DNA of 64,000 bases from NCBI GenBank assembly GCA_046348855.1, contig JAXMDK010000005.1, positions 62,001 through 126,000 on the forward strand. Direction: 5' to 3'. This document shows positions 33,026 to 41,331 of this stretch, piece by piece. A program made the position numbers and the translations under genes. Under the pieces are notes generated by a model. The model had not been told where the DNA came from. It saw only the letters and a program-made list of their open reading frames with translations, and searched no databases. Numbering within the stretch: the first letter of the stretch is position 1; each line of letters begins with the position of its first letter. The DNA comes from TMP-24 sp046348855 (GTDB taxonomy: Bacteria > Pseudomonadota > Alphaproteobacteria > Rhodobacterales > Rhodobacteraceae).

Positions 33026-33868
33026 ATGCTGTCGCTGATCTGCGGCCTGGCCGCCGCCCTGGCCTGGGGCGTCCATGACGTCTGTGTGCGCTTTGCCGCG
33101 CACCGCGCCGGGGTGGTGCTGGCCCTTGCGGCGGTCCTGGTCAGCGGGCTGGTGCTGCTCCTGCCGGCGGCGGTGCTGGCCGGAGCCTGGGCGCCGCCCG
33201 GCCCGGCGGCGATGGGTTGGTCGGTCGCGGCGGGGCTGGCCTATGCCGTGGCCGGATATGCGCTTTACCGGGCATTCGACCTGGGGCCGGTGCGGCTGGT
33301 GGCACCGGTGGTCGGATCGTTCCCGATCCTGTCGGTCCTGTGGGCGGCGGCGGGCGGCACCCTGCCGACCGCGGACCAGATGATCGCGGTCGTGGCGATC
33401 GCCGCCGGCGTCGGGCTGACGGCGGCGCTGGGGGGCGACCACGGGCCCACCGCCGGAACGCGCGGGCGGGCCTTGGCCTGGGCGCTGGCCGCCTGCGCGG
33501 GATTCGCTCTGACCTTCGCGCTGGGCCAGGCGGCCCATGTCGCCGGCGGGCTGGCGACGACTCTGGTGGCGCGGGCCATATCGACCGTCGTCATCCTGGG
33601 CGTGGTGATTGTTACCGCGCCCCGGCCGCCAGCCGGCCGCCTGCCCTGGGGGCTGCTTGTCATCATGGGGGCGGCGGACGCAGCGGCGCTGACGCTGGTG
33701 TTCCTGGCCGGAAGCCTGGCGCATCCCGAATATGCGGCGGTCAGCGCCTCGACCTTCGGGGTGGTGACGATCCTTCTGGCCTGGCTGTTCCTGAAGGAAC
33801 CGCTGAGCCTGCCGCAGGGGCTGGCGGTTCTGATGGTCTTTGGCGGGATCGGTTATCTGGCGGCCTGA
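33026..33868 (+). CDS. EamA/DMT superfamily transporter
   Basis: The protein has 280 residues and ten predicted helices in two EamA repeats. The first begins LICGLAAALAWGVHDVCVRF and includes YALYRAFDLGPVRLVAPVVG; the second ends YAAVSASTFGVVTILLAWLF and LKEPLSLPQGLAVLMVFGG. ATG 33026 lies behind GAGGAG. Proteins of this family move amino acids or other small metabolites, usually outward. It is divergent from the DUF1989-GcvT gene, so the two may share regulation and a substrate. Confidence 0.88.
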   Translation: MLSLICGLAAALAWGVHDVCVRFAAHRAGVVLALAAVLVSGLVLLLPAAVLAGAWAPPGPAAMGWSVAAGLAYAVAGYALYRAFDLGPVRLVAPVVGSFPILSVLWAAAGGTLPTADQMIAVVAIAAGVGLTAALGGDHGPTAGTRGRALAWALAACAGFALTFALGQAAHVAGGLATTLVARAISTVVILGVVIVTAPRPPAGRLPWGLLVIMGAADAAALTLVFLAGSLAHPEYAAVSASTFGVVTILLAWLFLKEPLSLPQGLAVLMVFGGIGYLAA

Positions 33869-33885
33869 CCTGGGGCCGCAAAGAA

Positions 33886-33911
33886 AAACGCCCGCCAAGA
33901 GGCGGGCGTTT
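33886..33911 (-). terminator. Rho-independent terminator of carD
   Basis: AAACGCCCGCC, AAGA, GGCGGGCGTTT give an 11-bp perfect stem. Read on the minus strand the stem is followed by a T-rich run (TTTTTCTTT pattern across its end). It lies 21 bp after the carD stop, and 18 bp after the convergent EamA stop, so it can serve both. Confidence 0.85.
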
Positions 33912-33931
33912 CGGTTGGCTTCGGACCCGGC

Positions 33932-34441
33932 TCAGGCGGCGCGGGTGACCAGCATGTCATCGACGCGCTTCTGCGCGCCGGCGGCGTCGACGCCCGACAC
34001 TGCCGCGACTTCGCGCGTCAACCGGTCGAGCGCAGCTTCGTACAGCTGGCGTTCGGAATAGGACTGTTCGCGCTGGTCGTCGGTGCGGAACAGGTCGCGC
34101 ACCACTTCAGCAATCGCCAGAAGGTCACCCGAGTTGATCTTCTGTTCATATTCCTGGGCGCGACGCGACCACATGGCGCGCTTGACCTTGGCCTTGCCCT
34201 TCAGCGTTTCCAGCGCCCTGGTCACCACATCGGGGGTCGACAGCTGGCGCATGCCGATCTCGGTCGCCTTGTGGGTGGGCACGCGCAGCGTCATCTTGTC
34301 CTTCTCGAACGAGATGACGAAGAGTTCGAGCTGCAGCCCGGCGATCTCCTGCTCTTCGATCGACATGATCTTGCCGACACCATGCGCCGGATAGACCACG
34401 AAGTCATCGGGCCGGAAATCGGATTTTTTCGTCTTGGTCAT
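33932..34441 (-). CDS. CarD/CdnL-family RNA polymerase-binding transcription factor
   Basis: This 169-residue protein has an N-terminal Tudor-like RNA polymerase interaction domain (FRPDDFVVYPAHGVGKIMSI, EIAGLQLELFVISFEKDKMT) and an alpha-helical DNA-interacting C-terminal domain with the CarD-type tryptophan in KVKRAMWSRRAQEYEQKINS. CarD/CdnL stabilises open complexes at many promoters, including rRNA promoters. ATG 34441 is preferred over 34450 because GAGGA is well spaced for it. It is single-gene, with a clear terminator at its 3' end and a 298-bp upstream region after fdxA. Confidence 0.93.
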   Translation of the reverse strand: MTKTKKSDFRPDDFVVYPAHGVGKIMSIEEQEIAGLQLELFVISFEKDKMTLRVPTHKATEIGMRQLSTPDVVTRALETLKGKAKVKRAMWSRRAQEYEQKINSGDLLAIAEVVRDLFRTDDQREQSYSERQLYEAALDRLTREVAAVSGVDAAGAQKRVDDMLVTRAA

Positions 34442-34739
34442 ATAGTCCATTCCTCGTGCCAAGCCATCACACACAGCCAACCGAACAGACCGAGACAACG
34501 TCCCTGCACCCGGCCTGCGGTATCGCTGAAAAAGCCACCCATTGCGCGATGCAACGGTGGCCCGAAGGCGCCCTCATCCATTTGTAACTGCTGTATAGCA
34601 GATTTTTGACCCGTCAGAAAGCGCCCCAATGCCGCAGATGCAGCAATTTGGCCTGAATTCAGGTCACATCTTCGATTTGGGGTCGGCGGTGGCGAATGGC
34701 AACCCCGCCGCCGGTGCGGGCTCGCGAATCAAGCCCGCG
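34442..34739 (-). promoter_or_regulatory. carD upstream region with a candidate -10 inside a CTGCT/AGCAG dyad
   Basis: Between fdxA and carD there is no gene. At 34588-34601 the dyad CTGCT-GTAT-AGCAG contains TATACA on the minus strand, a fair -10 element about 150 bp upstream of carD, with an AT-rich run (GTCAAAAATC) before it. No strong -35 is visible. Confidence 0.3.
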
Positions 34740-35078
34740 TCAGTCGCCGGTGCCCGGTGCCTCCGAGAAGTATTTGGCCAGTTTGCCGGTTTCCCCGTCG
34801 CGCTCCTTGGCCTCGGGCAAGGGATCCTTGCGCTGGGTGAGGACCGGCCATTCGACGGCATACTTGCGGTTGAACTCGACCCAGCTGTCCATGTCGGGTT
34901 CGGTGTCGGGGCGGATCGCATCGGCCGGGCATTCGGGTTCGCACACGCCGCAGTCGATGCATTCATCCGGGTGGATGACCAGCATGTTCTCGCCTTCGTA
35001 GAAACAGTCGACCGGGCAGACCTCGACGCAATCGGTGTATTTGCAGGCGATGCAATTGTCAGTGACGACGTAGGTCAT
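34740..35078 (-). CDS. fdxA: 7Fe ferredoxin FdxA
   Basis: This 112-residue ferredoxin carries one [3Fe-4S] and one [4Fe-4S] cluster: CIACKYTDCVEVCPVDCF at the N-terminus and CIDCGVCEPECPADAI. The long C-terminal tail (WVEFNRKYAVEWPVLTQRKD) is usual for the alphaproteobacterial FdxA type. It serves as a low-potential electron carrier in the cytoplasm. It sits between the S4 gene (125 bp upstream) and carD on the same strand, an order common in this lineage. Confidence 0.95.
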   Translation of the reverse strand: MTYVVTDNCIACKYTDCVEVCPVDCFYEGENMLVIHPDECIDCGVCEPECPADAIRPDTEPDMDSWVEFNRKYAVEWPVLTQRKDPLPEAKERDGETGKLAKYFSEAPGTGD

Positions 35079-35203
35079 GGGTCTGGTCCCAACGGAAGGT
35101 TCGGCCTGCTAACTAGCCCCTGTCGCGGGATCATTCAAGCGGTCAGCCCGTCGCAGGGGGCGGGAAAGTCGCGCTGCCCAAGGGTCCGGCCAAGGCCGGG
35201 AAA

Positions 35204-35500
35204 TCATTCGCCGCCGGGCGCGGATGGCGGGACGGGCGCCGCCCCGTCCTCGCGATAAAGGCCCTGCGCCTCGGGGGCCGGGCCGCGACGGGTGCCGCAG
35301 GCCAGCACATGCAGGACGCGAACCCGGCCGTGAAGGGCGAAGGTCAGAACGTCGCCCGGCCCGACCGGCTGCGCCGGCTTGGCGGCATGGGCGCCGTTCA
35401 GCCGGACATTGCCGGCCTCGATGAAGGCCGCGGACAGGCTGCGGCTTTTGAACAGCCGCGCCTGCCACAGCCACTTGTCGAGCCGGATGCGGCCGTCCAC
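35204..35500 (-). CDS. S4-domain RNA-binding protein (HslR/Hsp15-like)
   Basis: This 98-residue protein has an S4 fold: RIRLDKWLWQARLFKSRSLS, then IEAGNVRLNGAHAAKPAQPV and PGDVLTFAL. The heat-shock protein Hsp15 of this type binds free 50S subunits carrying stalled nascent chains. The start is GTG 35500, three bases after the helicase stop, so the two are cotranscribed. The C-terminal tail is Pro/Gly/Glu-rich and unstructured. Confidence 0.9.
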   Translation of the reverse strand: MDGRIRLDKWLWQARLFKSRSLSAAFIEAGNVRLNGAHAAKPAQPVGPGDVLTFALHGRVRVLHVLACGTRRGPAPEAQGLYREDGAAPVPPSAPGGE

Positions 35501-35503
35501 GCC

Positions 35504-38371
35504 TCAGATCTTGTCGCGCAGGCCCATCAGGGCGGCGGCGAAGGGGTTGTCGGGGTCGATGCGGTCCGACTTGCGCGGCGGGCGGGATTCGAAGGTGCGC
35601 GCACCCTCCTCGCGCCGGTCGCGGCCGGGCTTGCCGCCGGGCTTCGGGCCGCCACCCTTGCGGTCGGGCCGGTCGCCGCGTTCCGGCCGGTCAGGCCGGG
35701 GACCGCGTTCGCCCTCGGGCTTGGCGTCGGCGCGCCGGTCGCGGCCTTCGCCATCGCGCTTAGGCCGTGGCGGGCGGGCTTCGCCGGCCTCGCGCGGGGC
35801 ACCCTCGGCGCGGCCGGGGCGTGCGGATGTGTCGCGGCGCGGGCCACGTTCGGGGCGCTGACGGGGTTTGGGCGCCCAGGTGAAGGTGTAGAACACCTCG
35901 GCCTCGGTCACGGTCTGGATCGCGGCCTCGCCTTCGGGGATCGGATTAACCGACGCCTCGCCTTCGGCGACCGGCGCCGCCACCGGCTCGGCCTTGACCT
36001 TTTCGCGTTCGCCGCGCTCGCCCTTGTAACCGAGCCCCGCCATCAGGTTGGCGAACTGTTCCAGCGTCATCCCGGTGATCGACAGCATGTCGGGCGTCGC
36101 TTCGAACCCGGCACGGCTGTCCTTCTGGCGCAGGATGTCGGCCAGCCGTTCCAGCATGTCGATGCGGATGGCGCGGTCGCCGGCCGGATGATAGCCCGCG
36201 AGGATGTAGTTGCCGCGCGGCAGGTCGGCAATGTTGGGGATGGTCACCAGCCCCGGCGGCGGGCTGGTCAGGAATTCCGGCAGGTCGTTGGCCAGCGACC
36301 AGAGCAGAAGCCGCAGCCGGGTCGGCGCCGGTTTCAGCAGCAGCGGCAGGAAGATCGTGTACTGGCCGAACCGCACGCCATGCTTGCGAAGCGCGCCGCG
36401 CGCCTCCTGGTCCAACGCCTTAACCTCGTCGGCGACGCTGTCGCGCGGCAGGACGCCCAAAGCTTCGGTCAGGCGGAAGGCAAAGCCGCGGGCCAGGCCC
36501 TGAAGCGTTTCGTCACGGCCCATCGCCAGAAGCGGCTCGAACGCGGCGGCGACCTTGCGGTCGATGAAGTGCTGAAGCCGGCGACGGACCTTGTCGGCCA
36601 CGTCGAAGCCCGCCTCTTCGTCGACGAAGGGTTCGACCTGGGGCTTCAGCGGCTCGGGACCCTTGACCAGCTTGCCGACCGCATGGGCGCCCCACATCAG
36701 CCCGCCCTGGTCGGTGAAGTCCAGTTCGGTATCGGGGGCGTTGTAGAACCGATCGGCACGCAGATGAAACTCGGGCTTCAGGGCCTCGTAGGCGGCCTGT
36801 CGCAAGGTGCGCCCCTCGTCAGCGGTCGCCGAAGCGTCCTGCTGGAAGCGGAAGCCCTCCAGACGGCCGACGAACTCGCCTTCGACTGCCACTTCACCCT
36901 TGTCGTTCACCTCAGCCACAAGGCTCTCCTTCTGCTTGAGCCGGCGAAGCAACACGGATGTCCGCCGGTCCACAAATCTTTGCGTCAGCCGGGCGTGAAG
37001 CGCGTCTGACAGGCGGTCTTCTACAGCGCGGGTTTCGTCGCGCCAATGATTTTCGTCGTCGACCCAGCCCTTGCGCTGGCTCACGTAGGTCCAGGTGCGG
37101 ATGAAGGCGAGCCGCCGGGACAGTGTGTCGATCTCGCCCTCGGAATGGTCGATGCGCTGGATCTGGGCGGCCAGCCAGTCCGACGGCACCCGCCCCTGCC
37201 CCTGCAGGAAGTCGAAGATCCGCGCCAGAAGCGTGGCATGTTCGTTGGCCGAAATCGCCCGGAAATCGGGGATGCGGCAGACATCCCACAACAGCCGCAC
37301 ATCGCGCGGCGCCTGGGCGCGGCGGGCGATTTCCGGCCGGTCGGTCAGCGCCTTAAGCGCCAGCAGGTCGTCGGCCTCGCGCCCGCGCACCAGCCATTCG
37401 CTTTGCGGCGACCGTTCGAGCGAGGCGATGAGCTTTTCGGGCGAGCCGAAATCCAGATCGCCCGAGCGCCAGTGAAGGCGCTGGATCGGGGCGAAGCGGT
37501 GATTCTCGATCGCCTCGGCCAGTTCGTCGGACAGGGGTTGCGCCTCGCCGGTGGTGCCGAAGGTGCCCGGCGCCATGTGGCGGCCGGCGCGGCCGGCGAT
37601 CTGGGCAAGCTCGTGCGGAAAGAGCGGGCGGATGCGGTGTCCGTCGAACTTGGATGTCGCGGAAAAGGCGACATGGCCGATGTCGAGGTTCAGCCCCATG
37701 CCGATGGCGTCGGTGGCCACCAGGAAATCGACATCGCCGTTCTGGTAAAGCGCCACCTGGGCATTGCGGGTCCGGGGGCTGAGCGCCCCCATCACCACCG
37801 CGCAGCCGCCGCGCTGGCGGCGGATCAACTCGGCGATGGCATAGAGATTGTCGACCGAAAAGCTGACGATGGCGCTGCGCGGCGGCATCCGGCTGATCTT
37901 GCGCGACCCCGAATGGGTCAGCGTCGAAAAGCGTTCGCGGCGCAGGAACTGGACCCTCGGCACCAGCGCGGCGATGGCCGGGCGCATGGTGTCGGAGCCC
38001 AGAAACAGCGTTTCCAGAAGGCCGCGCGCGTTCAGGAGCCGGTCGGTGAAGACATGGCCGCGCTCGGGGTCGGCGCACAGCTGGATTTCGTCCACCGCCA
38101 GGAAATCGGCGCCGATGTCGGTGGGCATCGCCTCGACGGTGCAGACCCAGTATTGCGCCCGTTCGCCGACGATGCGTTCCTCGCCCGTGACCAGCGCCGC
38201 GACCGACGGCCCGCGCGCCGCGACGATGCGGTCATAGACCTCGCGCGCCAGAAGCCGCAGCGGCAGCCCTATGACGCCGGTGCGATGTGCCAGCATCCGG
38301 TCGATGGCGTAATGGGTCTTGCCGGTGTTGGTCGGCCCGAGGACGGCGGTGATCCTCGTCTCAGCGGTCAT
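35504..38371 (-). CDS. SUV3-like superfamily 2 RNA helicase with charged C-terminal tail
   Basis: The protein has 955 residues. The helicase core starts at the N-terminus: Walker A GPTNTGKTHYAIDRML, motif II variant LAVDEIQLCADPERG (DEIQ), LFLGSDTMRPAIAALV, motif V TDAIGMGLNLDIGHV and motif VI QIAGRAGRHMAPGTFGTTGE. These motifs and DEIQ match SUV3, the mitochondrial degradosome helicase. A long middle region follows, then a highly charged tail (about 830-940) rich in RP, RD and EG repeats, probably an RNA-binding disordered arm. ATG 38371 follows GGAGAAG; a GTG at 38386 is also open. It probably unwinds structured RNA for decay. The S4 gene follows in the same transcript. Confidence 0.93.
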   Translation of the reverse strand: MTAETRITAVLGPTNTGKTHYAIDRMLAHRTGVIGLPLRLLAREVYDRIVAARGPSVAALVTGEERIVGERAQYWVCTVEAMPTDIGADFLAVDEIQLCADPERGHVFTDRLLNARGLLETLFLGSDTMRPAIAALVPRVQFLRRERFSTLTHSGSRKISRMPPRSAIVSFSVDNLYAIAELIRRQRGGCAVVMGALSPRTRNAQVALYQNGDVDFLVATDAIGMGLNLDIGHVAFSATSKFDGHRIRPLFPHELAQIAGRAGRHMAPGTFGTTGEAQPLSDELAEAIENHRFAPIQRLHWRSGDLDFGSPEKLIASLERSPQSEWLVRGREADDLLALKALTDRPEIARRAQAPRDVRLLWDVCRIPDFRAISANEHATLLARIFDFLQGQGRVPSDWLAAQIQRIDHSEGEIDTLSRRLAFIRTWTYVSQRKGWVDDENHWRDETRAVEDRLSDALHARLTQRFVDRRTSVLLRRLKQKESLVAEVNDKGEVAVEGEFVGRLEGFRFQQDASATADEGRTLRQAAYEALKPEFHLRADRFYNAPDTELDFTDQGGLMWGAHAVGKLVKGPEPLKPQVEPFVDEEAGFDVADKVRRRLQHFIDRKVAAAFEPLLAMGRDETLQGLARGFAFRLTEALGVLPRDSVADEVKALDQEARGALRKHGVRFGQYTIFLPLLLKPAPTRLRLLLWSLANDLPEFLTSPPPGLVTIPNIADLPRGNYILAGYHPAGDRAIRIDMLERLADILRQKDSRAGFEATPDMLSITGMTLEQFANLMAGLGYKGERGEREKVKAEPVAAPVAEGEASVNPIPEGEAAIQTVTEAEVFYTFTWAPKPRQRPERGPRRDTSARPGRAEGAPREAGEARPPRPKRDGEGRDRRADAKPEGERGPRPDRPERGDRPDRKGGGPKPGGKPGRDRREEGARTFESRPPRKSDRIDPDNPFAAALMGLRDKI

Positions 38372-38470
38372 CGGGCGCTTCTCCACGTTCTTGCAGGCGG
38401 CCGGTCGCCCCGGCCTGCCCCGGCTTAGCGTCCGGTGCGGGCGCTTTCCATCGAAAAGCGGGCGCGGACC

Positions 38471-39052
38471 TCAGAGGTCGGTGCCGCCCATCTGCTTTTC
38501 AAGATCCTCCATCTCCTTGCGGATTCCGTCCTGGTGGGGGTTGATCGACAGGGACTGGTGGAAGGCGCGCAGCGCGTCGGGCTTGCGGTCGGTCTGTTCG
38601 AGGATCAGCCCGAGGCCCGAGATCGCCCCGAAATGCCGGGGTTCAAGCGTCAGCACATGTTCGATGTCGGCGATCGAGGGGCCGAAGAGGCCGTGCAGGT
38701 AATAGGCGGTGGCGCGCGCGTTCCAGCCTTCGGCGAAGTCCGGCGCCTGGTCGGTCAGGGCGGTCAGGTCGGCGATGGCGGCGTCCAGATCGCCGGCCGC
38801 CATCGCGTCGCGGCCGCGCTGCAGCAGGAAATCGAGCGCCGGAGAGCCGGAGCGCGACCAGTCGTCGAGGATCTTCTGCTGGGTCGTCTGCCAGTCGGAA
38901 TTGTCGGGGTCGGCCAACTGGACGAACAGCGCGTCCAACTGCGCCGACGTCAGCTTTTCAGCCGCCCCCGCCGGGCCGGCAAGGACCAGCGCCATTAACG
39001 CGCCACAAAGAGACGCAACGATACGTTTGCGATATGTGGACAAGGTCTGCAT
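38471..39052 (-). CDS. periplasmic tetratricopeptide repeat protein
   Basis: The protein has 193 residues with a signal peptide (RIVASLCGALMALVLAGPAG, cut near GAA). About three TPR units follow: LQRGRDAMAAGDLDAAIADL, APDFAEGWNARATAYYLHGL and PRHFGAISGLGLILEQTDRK. Such proteins act as scaffolds; no enzyme domain is visible. The gene is 99 bp from the SUV3-like helicase on the same strand and 67 bp divergent from the SCP2 gene. Confidence 0.88.
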   Translation of the reverse strand: MQTLSTYRKRIVASLCGALMALVLAGPAGAAEKLTSAQLDALFVQLADPDNSDWQTTQQKILDDWSRSGSPALDFLLQRGRDAMAAGDLDAAIADLTALTDQAPDFAEGWNARATAYYLHGLFGPSIADIEHVLTLEPRHFGAISGLGLILEQTDRKPDALRAFHQSLSINPHQDGIRKEMEDLEKQMGGTDL

Positions 39053-39119
39053 AACCGCTTCAATGTAACCCAATACCGCCGGAATGCGAATGAGCCGGCG
39101 ATCAAATTCGGAGGAACCC

Positions 39120-39407
39120 ATGTCCCAGGCAGTGGATGCGGCGGTGGCCGCGCTGAACAGCAAGATGCCGGGCGGCTTTGCCGGTTCGGCCAAGATCGTC
39201 ATCAAGGGCGAAGGCGCGATCATGCTGGACGGGTCTGGCGCCCGCGCCGGCGACGAGGCTGCCGATGTCACGCTGACCGCCAGCGCCGACACGTTCAAGG
39301 GCATTCTGGAAGGCAACGTCAACCCGACCGCCGCCTTCATGATGGGCAAGCTCAGCGTCGACGGCAACATGGGGCTGGCGATCCAGTTGGGCGCGGCCCT
39401 GTCGTGA
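39120..39407 (+). CDS. SCP2 sterol-binding domain protein
   Basis: The protein has 95 residues and a complete small SCP2 fold: AKIVIKGEGAIMLDGSGARA, then VTLTASADTFKGILEGNVNP and FMMGKLSVDGNMGLAIQLGA. Members bind fatty acids or sterol-like lipids in a hydrophobic tunnel. ATG 39120 follows GGAGGA. The stop overlaps the start of the alpha/beta hydrolase (GTGA), so the two are cotranslated, suggesting lipid substrates for the pair. Confidence 0.92.
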   Translation: MSQAVDAAVAALNSKMPGGFAGSAKIVIKGEGAIMLDGSGARAGDEAADVTLTASADTFKGILEGNVNPTAAFMMGKLSVDGNMGLAIQLGAALS

Positions 39408-40339
39408 GCGCCGAAGCGCCCTTCCATGCCGAGGTCGCCGAGGCCCCGGCAGGGCAGGTCTGCCGCTGGCTGACCACCGAGGACGGCGTGCGCATCCGCG
39501 CCGCCTTCTGGCGGGAGGGCGCGAAGGGGACGGTGTTCCTGTTTCCCGGACGCACCGAATATATCGAGAAATACGGCCCGGCCGCCGGCGAGATGGCCGC
39601 GCGCGGGTTTGCGATGGCGACCGTCGACTGGCGTGGACAGGGGATGGCCGACCGGCCGCTGCCGGACCGTGCCACCGGCCATGTCGGCCGCTTCCCCGAC
39701 TACCAGAAGGATGTGGCGGCGCTGGTGGCGATGGCGCGCGCCGAGGGGCTGCCCGAACCTTTCTTCCTGATCGCCCATTCGATGGGTGGCCAGATCGGCC
39801 TGCGGGCGCTGATCGAGGGGCTGGGAGTCAGGGCCGTGGCCTTTTCCGCGCCGATGTGGGGCATCCGCGTCCACCCGGCCCTGCGCCCGCTCGCCTGGGC
39901 GACCAGCGGACTGGTGACGGCGCTCGGCAAGGGCGCGGCCTATGCGCCGGGAACCGGGCCCGTCACCTATGTGGCCGAGGCGCCCTTTGCCGGCAACGTG
40001 CTGACCCGCGATCCGCTGATGTATGCCTTCATGCAGCGGCAGGCGGCGGCGCATCCCGACATGGCGCTCGGCGGGCCGTCGATGCAATGGCTGAGCGAGG
40101 CGCTGCGCGACTGCCTGGCGCTGTCCTTCCGACCCTCGCCGCGGTTGCCCTGCCTGACGATGATGGGTTCGCTGGAACGGGTGGTCGATCCGGCCCGCGT
40201 CCATCGGCGCATGGCGCGCTGGCCGGGCGGAGAGCTGGACATCGTGGCGGACGCCGAGCATGAAGTGATGATGGAACGGCCCGAGGTGCGCCGGCGGTTC
40301 TACGACCGGGCGGCGGCGCTGTTCGCGGCGGCGGGCTGA
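39404..40339 (+). CDS. alpha/beta hydrolase, lysophospholipase/monoacylglycerol lipase type
   Basis: The protein has 311 residues and starts at GTG 39404, overlapping the SCP2 stop. Oxyanion region VFLFPGRTEYIEKYGPAAGE, then VDWRGQGMADRPLP. The nucleophile elbow is IAHSMGGQIGLRAL, and the C-terminal Asp/His region reads RVVDPARVHRRMARWP and ADAEHEVMMERPEVR. The serine-histidine-aspartate triad therefore looks complete. It probably cleaves lipid esters in the cytoplasm. Confidence 0.9.
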   Translation: MSAEAPFHAEVAEAPAGQVCRWLTTEDGVRIRAAFWREGAKGTVFLFPGRTEYIEKYGPAAGEMAARGFAMATVDWRGQGMADRPLPDRATGHVGRFPDYQKDVAALVAMARAEGLPEPFFLIAHSMGGQIGLRALIEGLGVRAVAFSAPMWGIRVHPALRPLAWATSGLVTALGKGAAYAPGTGPVTYVAEAPFAGNVLTRDPLMYAFMQRQAAAHPDMALGGPSMQWLSEALRDCLALSFRPSPRLPCLTMMGSLERVVDPARVHRRMARWPGGELDIVADAEHEVMMERPEVRRRFYDRAAALFAAAG

Positions 40340-40389
40340 GCCAGCGTTCGGAATCGCGGTTGGCCGGTTCGCAGCCACGGAGGCCACAG

Positions 40390-41043
40390 ATGACCATCAC
40401 CATCACCGCCTTTGAACGCTCGCCCGACGGCGGCAGGGGGTTGGCGCGCGATACCCGGGTTCGCTGGGCGCTGGAGGAGGCGGGCCTGCCCTATGCGGTC
40501 CGCCCGCTGTCCTTCGCCGCGATGAAGGAGCCCGCGCATCTGGCGCTGCACCCCTTCGGCCAGATTCCGACCTACGAGGAGGACGGGCTCGCCCTGTTCG
40601 AAACCGGGGCGATCGTGCTGCACATCGCCCAAAATCACGCTGGGCTGCTGCCGGACGACGCAGTTGCGCGGGCGCGGGCGATCGCCTGGATGTTCGCGGC
40701 GCTCAACACCGTCGAGCCGCCGATCCTCGAACTGGCCAATGCCAAACTTCTGGAGGCCGACAGGCCCTGGGCCAGGGACCGCCTGCCGCTGGTCGAGGAT
40801 CGCTGCCGCGACCGCCTGCGCCAGCTGTCGGCGCGGCTGGGCGATGCCCCCTGGCTGGAGGGCGAATTCAGCGCAGGCGATCTGATGATGGTATCGGTGC
40901 TGCTGCGGCTGAAGCCGTCCGGGCTGTTGCAGGAATTCCAGAACCTCGCCGCCTATGTCGGGCGCGGCGAGGCGCGCCCCGCCTACCAGCGCGCCTACGA
41001 GGCGCAGCGCGCCGCCTTCGTTGGCGCGAGGAGTGGGCGTTAA
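40390..41043 (+). CDS. glutathione S-transferase family protein
   Basis: The protein has 217 residues. The N-terminal thioredoxin-like domain (1-80) has RSPDGGRGLARDTRVRWALE, the cis-Pro region HPFGQIPTYEEDG and LFETGAIVLHIAQNH. The all-helical C-terminal domain has APWLEGEFSAGDLMMVSVLL, the N-capping box of GSTs. The usual catalytic Ser/Tyr near residue 10 is not obvious, so activity is uncertain. ATG 40390 follows GGAGG. Confidence 0.88.
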   Translation: MTITITAFERSPDGGRGLARDTRVRWALEEAGLPYAVRPLSFAAMKEPAHLALHPFGQIPTYEEDGLALFETGAIVLHIAQNHAGLLPDDAVARARAIAWMFAALNTVEPPILELANAKLLEADRPWARDRLPLVEDRCRDRLRQLSARLGDAPWLEGEFSAGDLMMVSVLLRLKPSGLLQEFQNLAAYVGRGEARPAYQRAYEAQRAAFVGARSGR

Positions 41044-41331
41044 AGCAAGATCACATCCATCCGTAGTCTTGCGGGTCGGCCTTCACTTCCCGGACCGATC
41101 AGGGGACGCGCCGGTGGCGCGTCACCCGGTCCGGTTGGCCGGAGCGCAAGCGCAGGCCAAGGGGCATCCGCAGTCCCGGACGTTCGTACACGGACGGCGT
41201 CCGCCGCCCGGTGGGCGGGCGCTGGCCGTGCTCCCAGAGTACGGCCCGAGCAGGCTGAAACCGACCGCCAACCGCGCGAGGCAACGGCCTCGCACTCGTT
41301 CGCCGTTGCAGACTCCAATTGATAGGCTGCT
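41044..41331. other. 288-bp gene-free stretch with a nested hairpin
   Basis: No frame has the codon use of its neighbours. The notable structure is at 41090-41134: CCGGACCG pairs with CGGTCCGG, and inside it ACGCGCC/GGCGCGT pair with a 3-nt loop. No T-run follows. It lies between the convergent ends of the GST gene and the Anbu operon and may act as a bidirectional transcript end. Confidence 0.4.

Noticed and set aside
38471..40387. A long minus-strand frame extending the TPR protein to 638 residues
   Set aside because: The upstream part is antisense to the SCP2 and hydrolase genes. The TPR protein has a clear signal peptide starting at 39052.
41040..41318. 92-codon minus-strand frame in the GST-Anbu gap
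   Set aside because: No ribosome binding site, Pro/Arg/Ala-rich low-information sequence and overlap with a hairpin.
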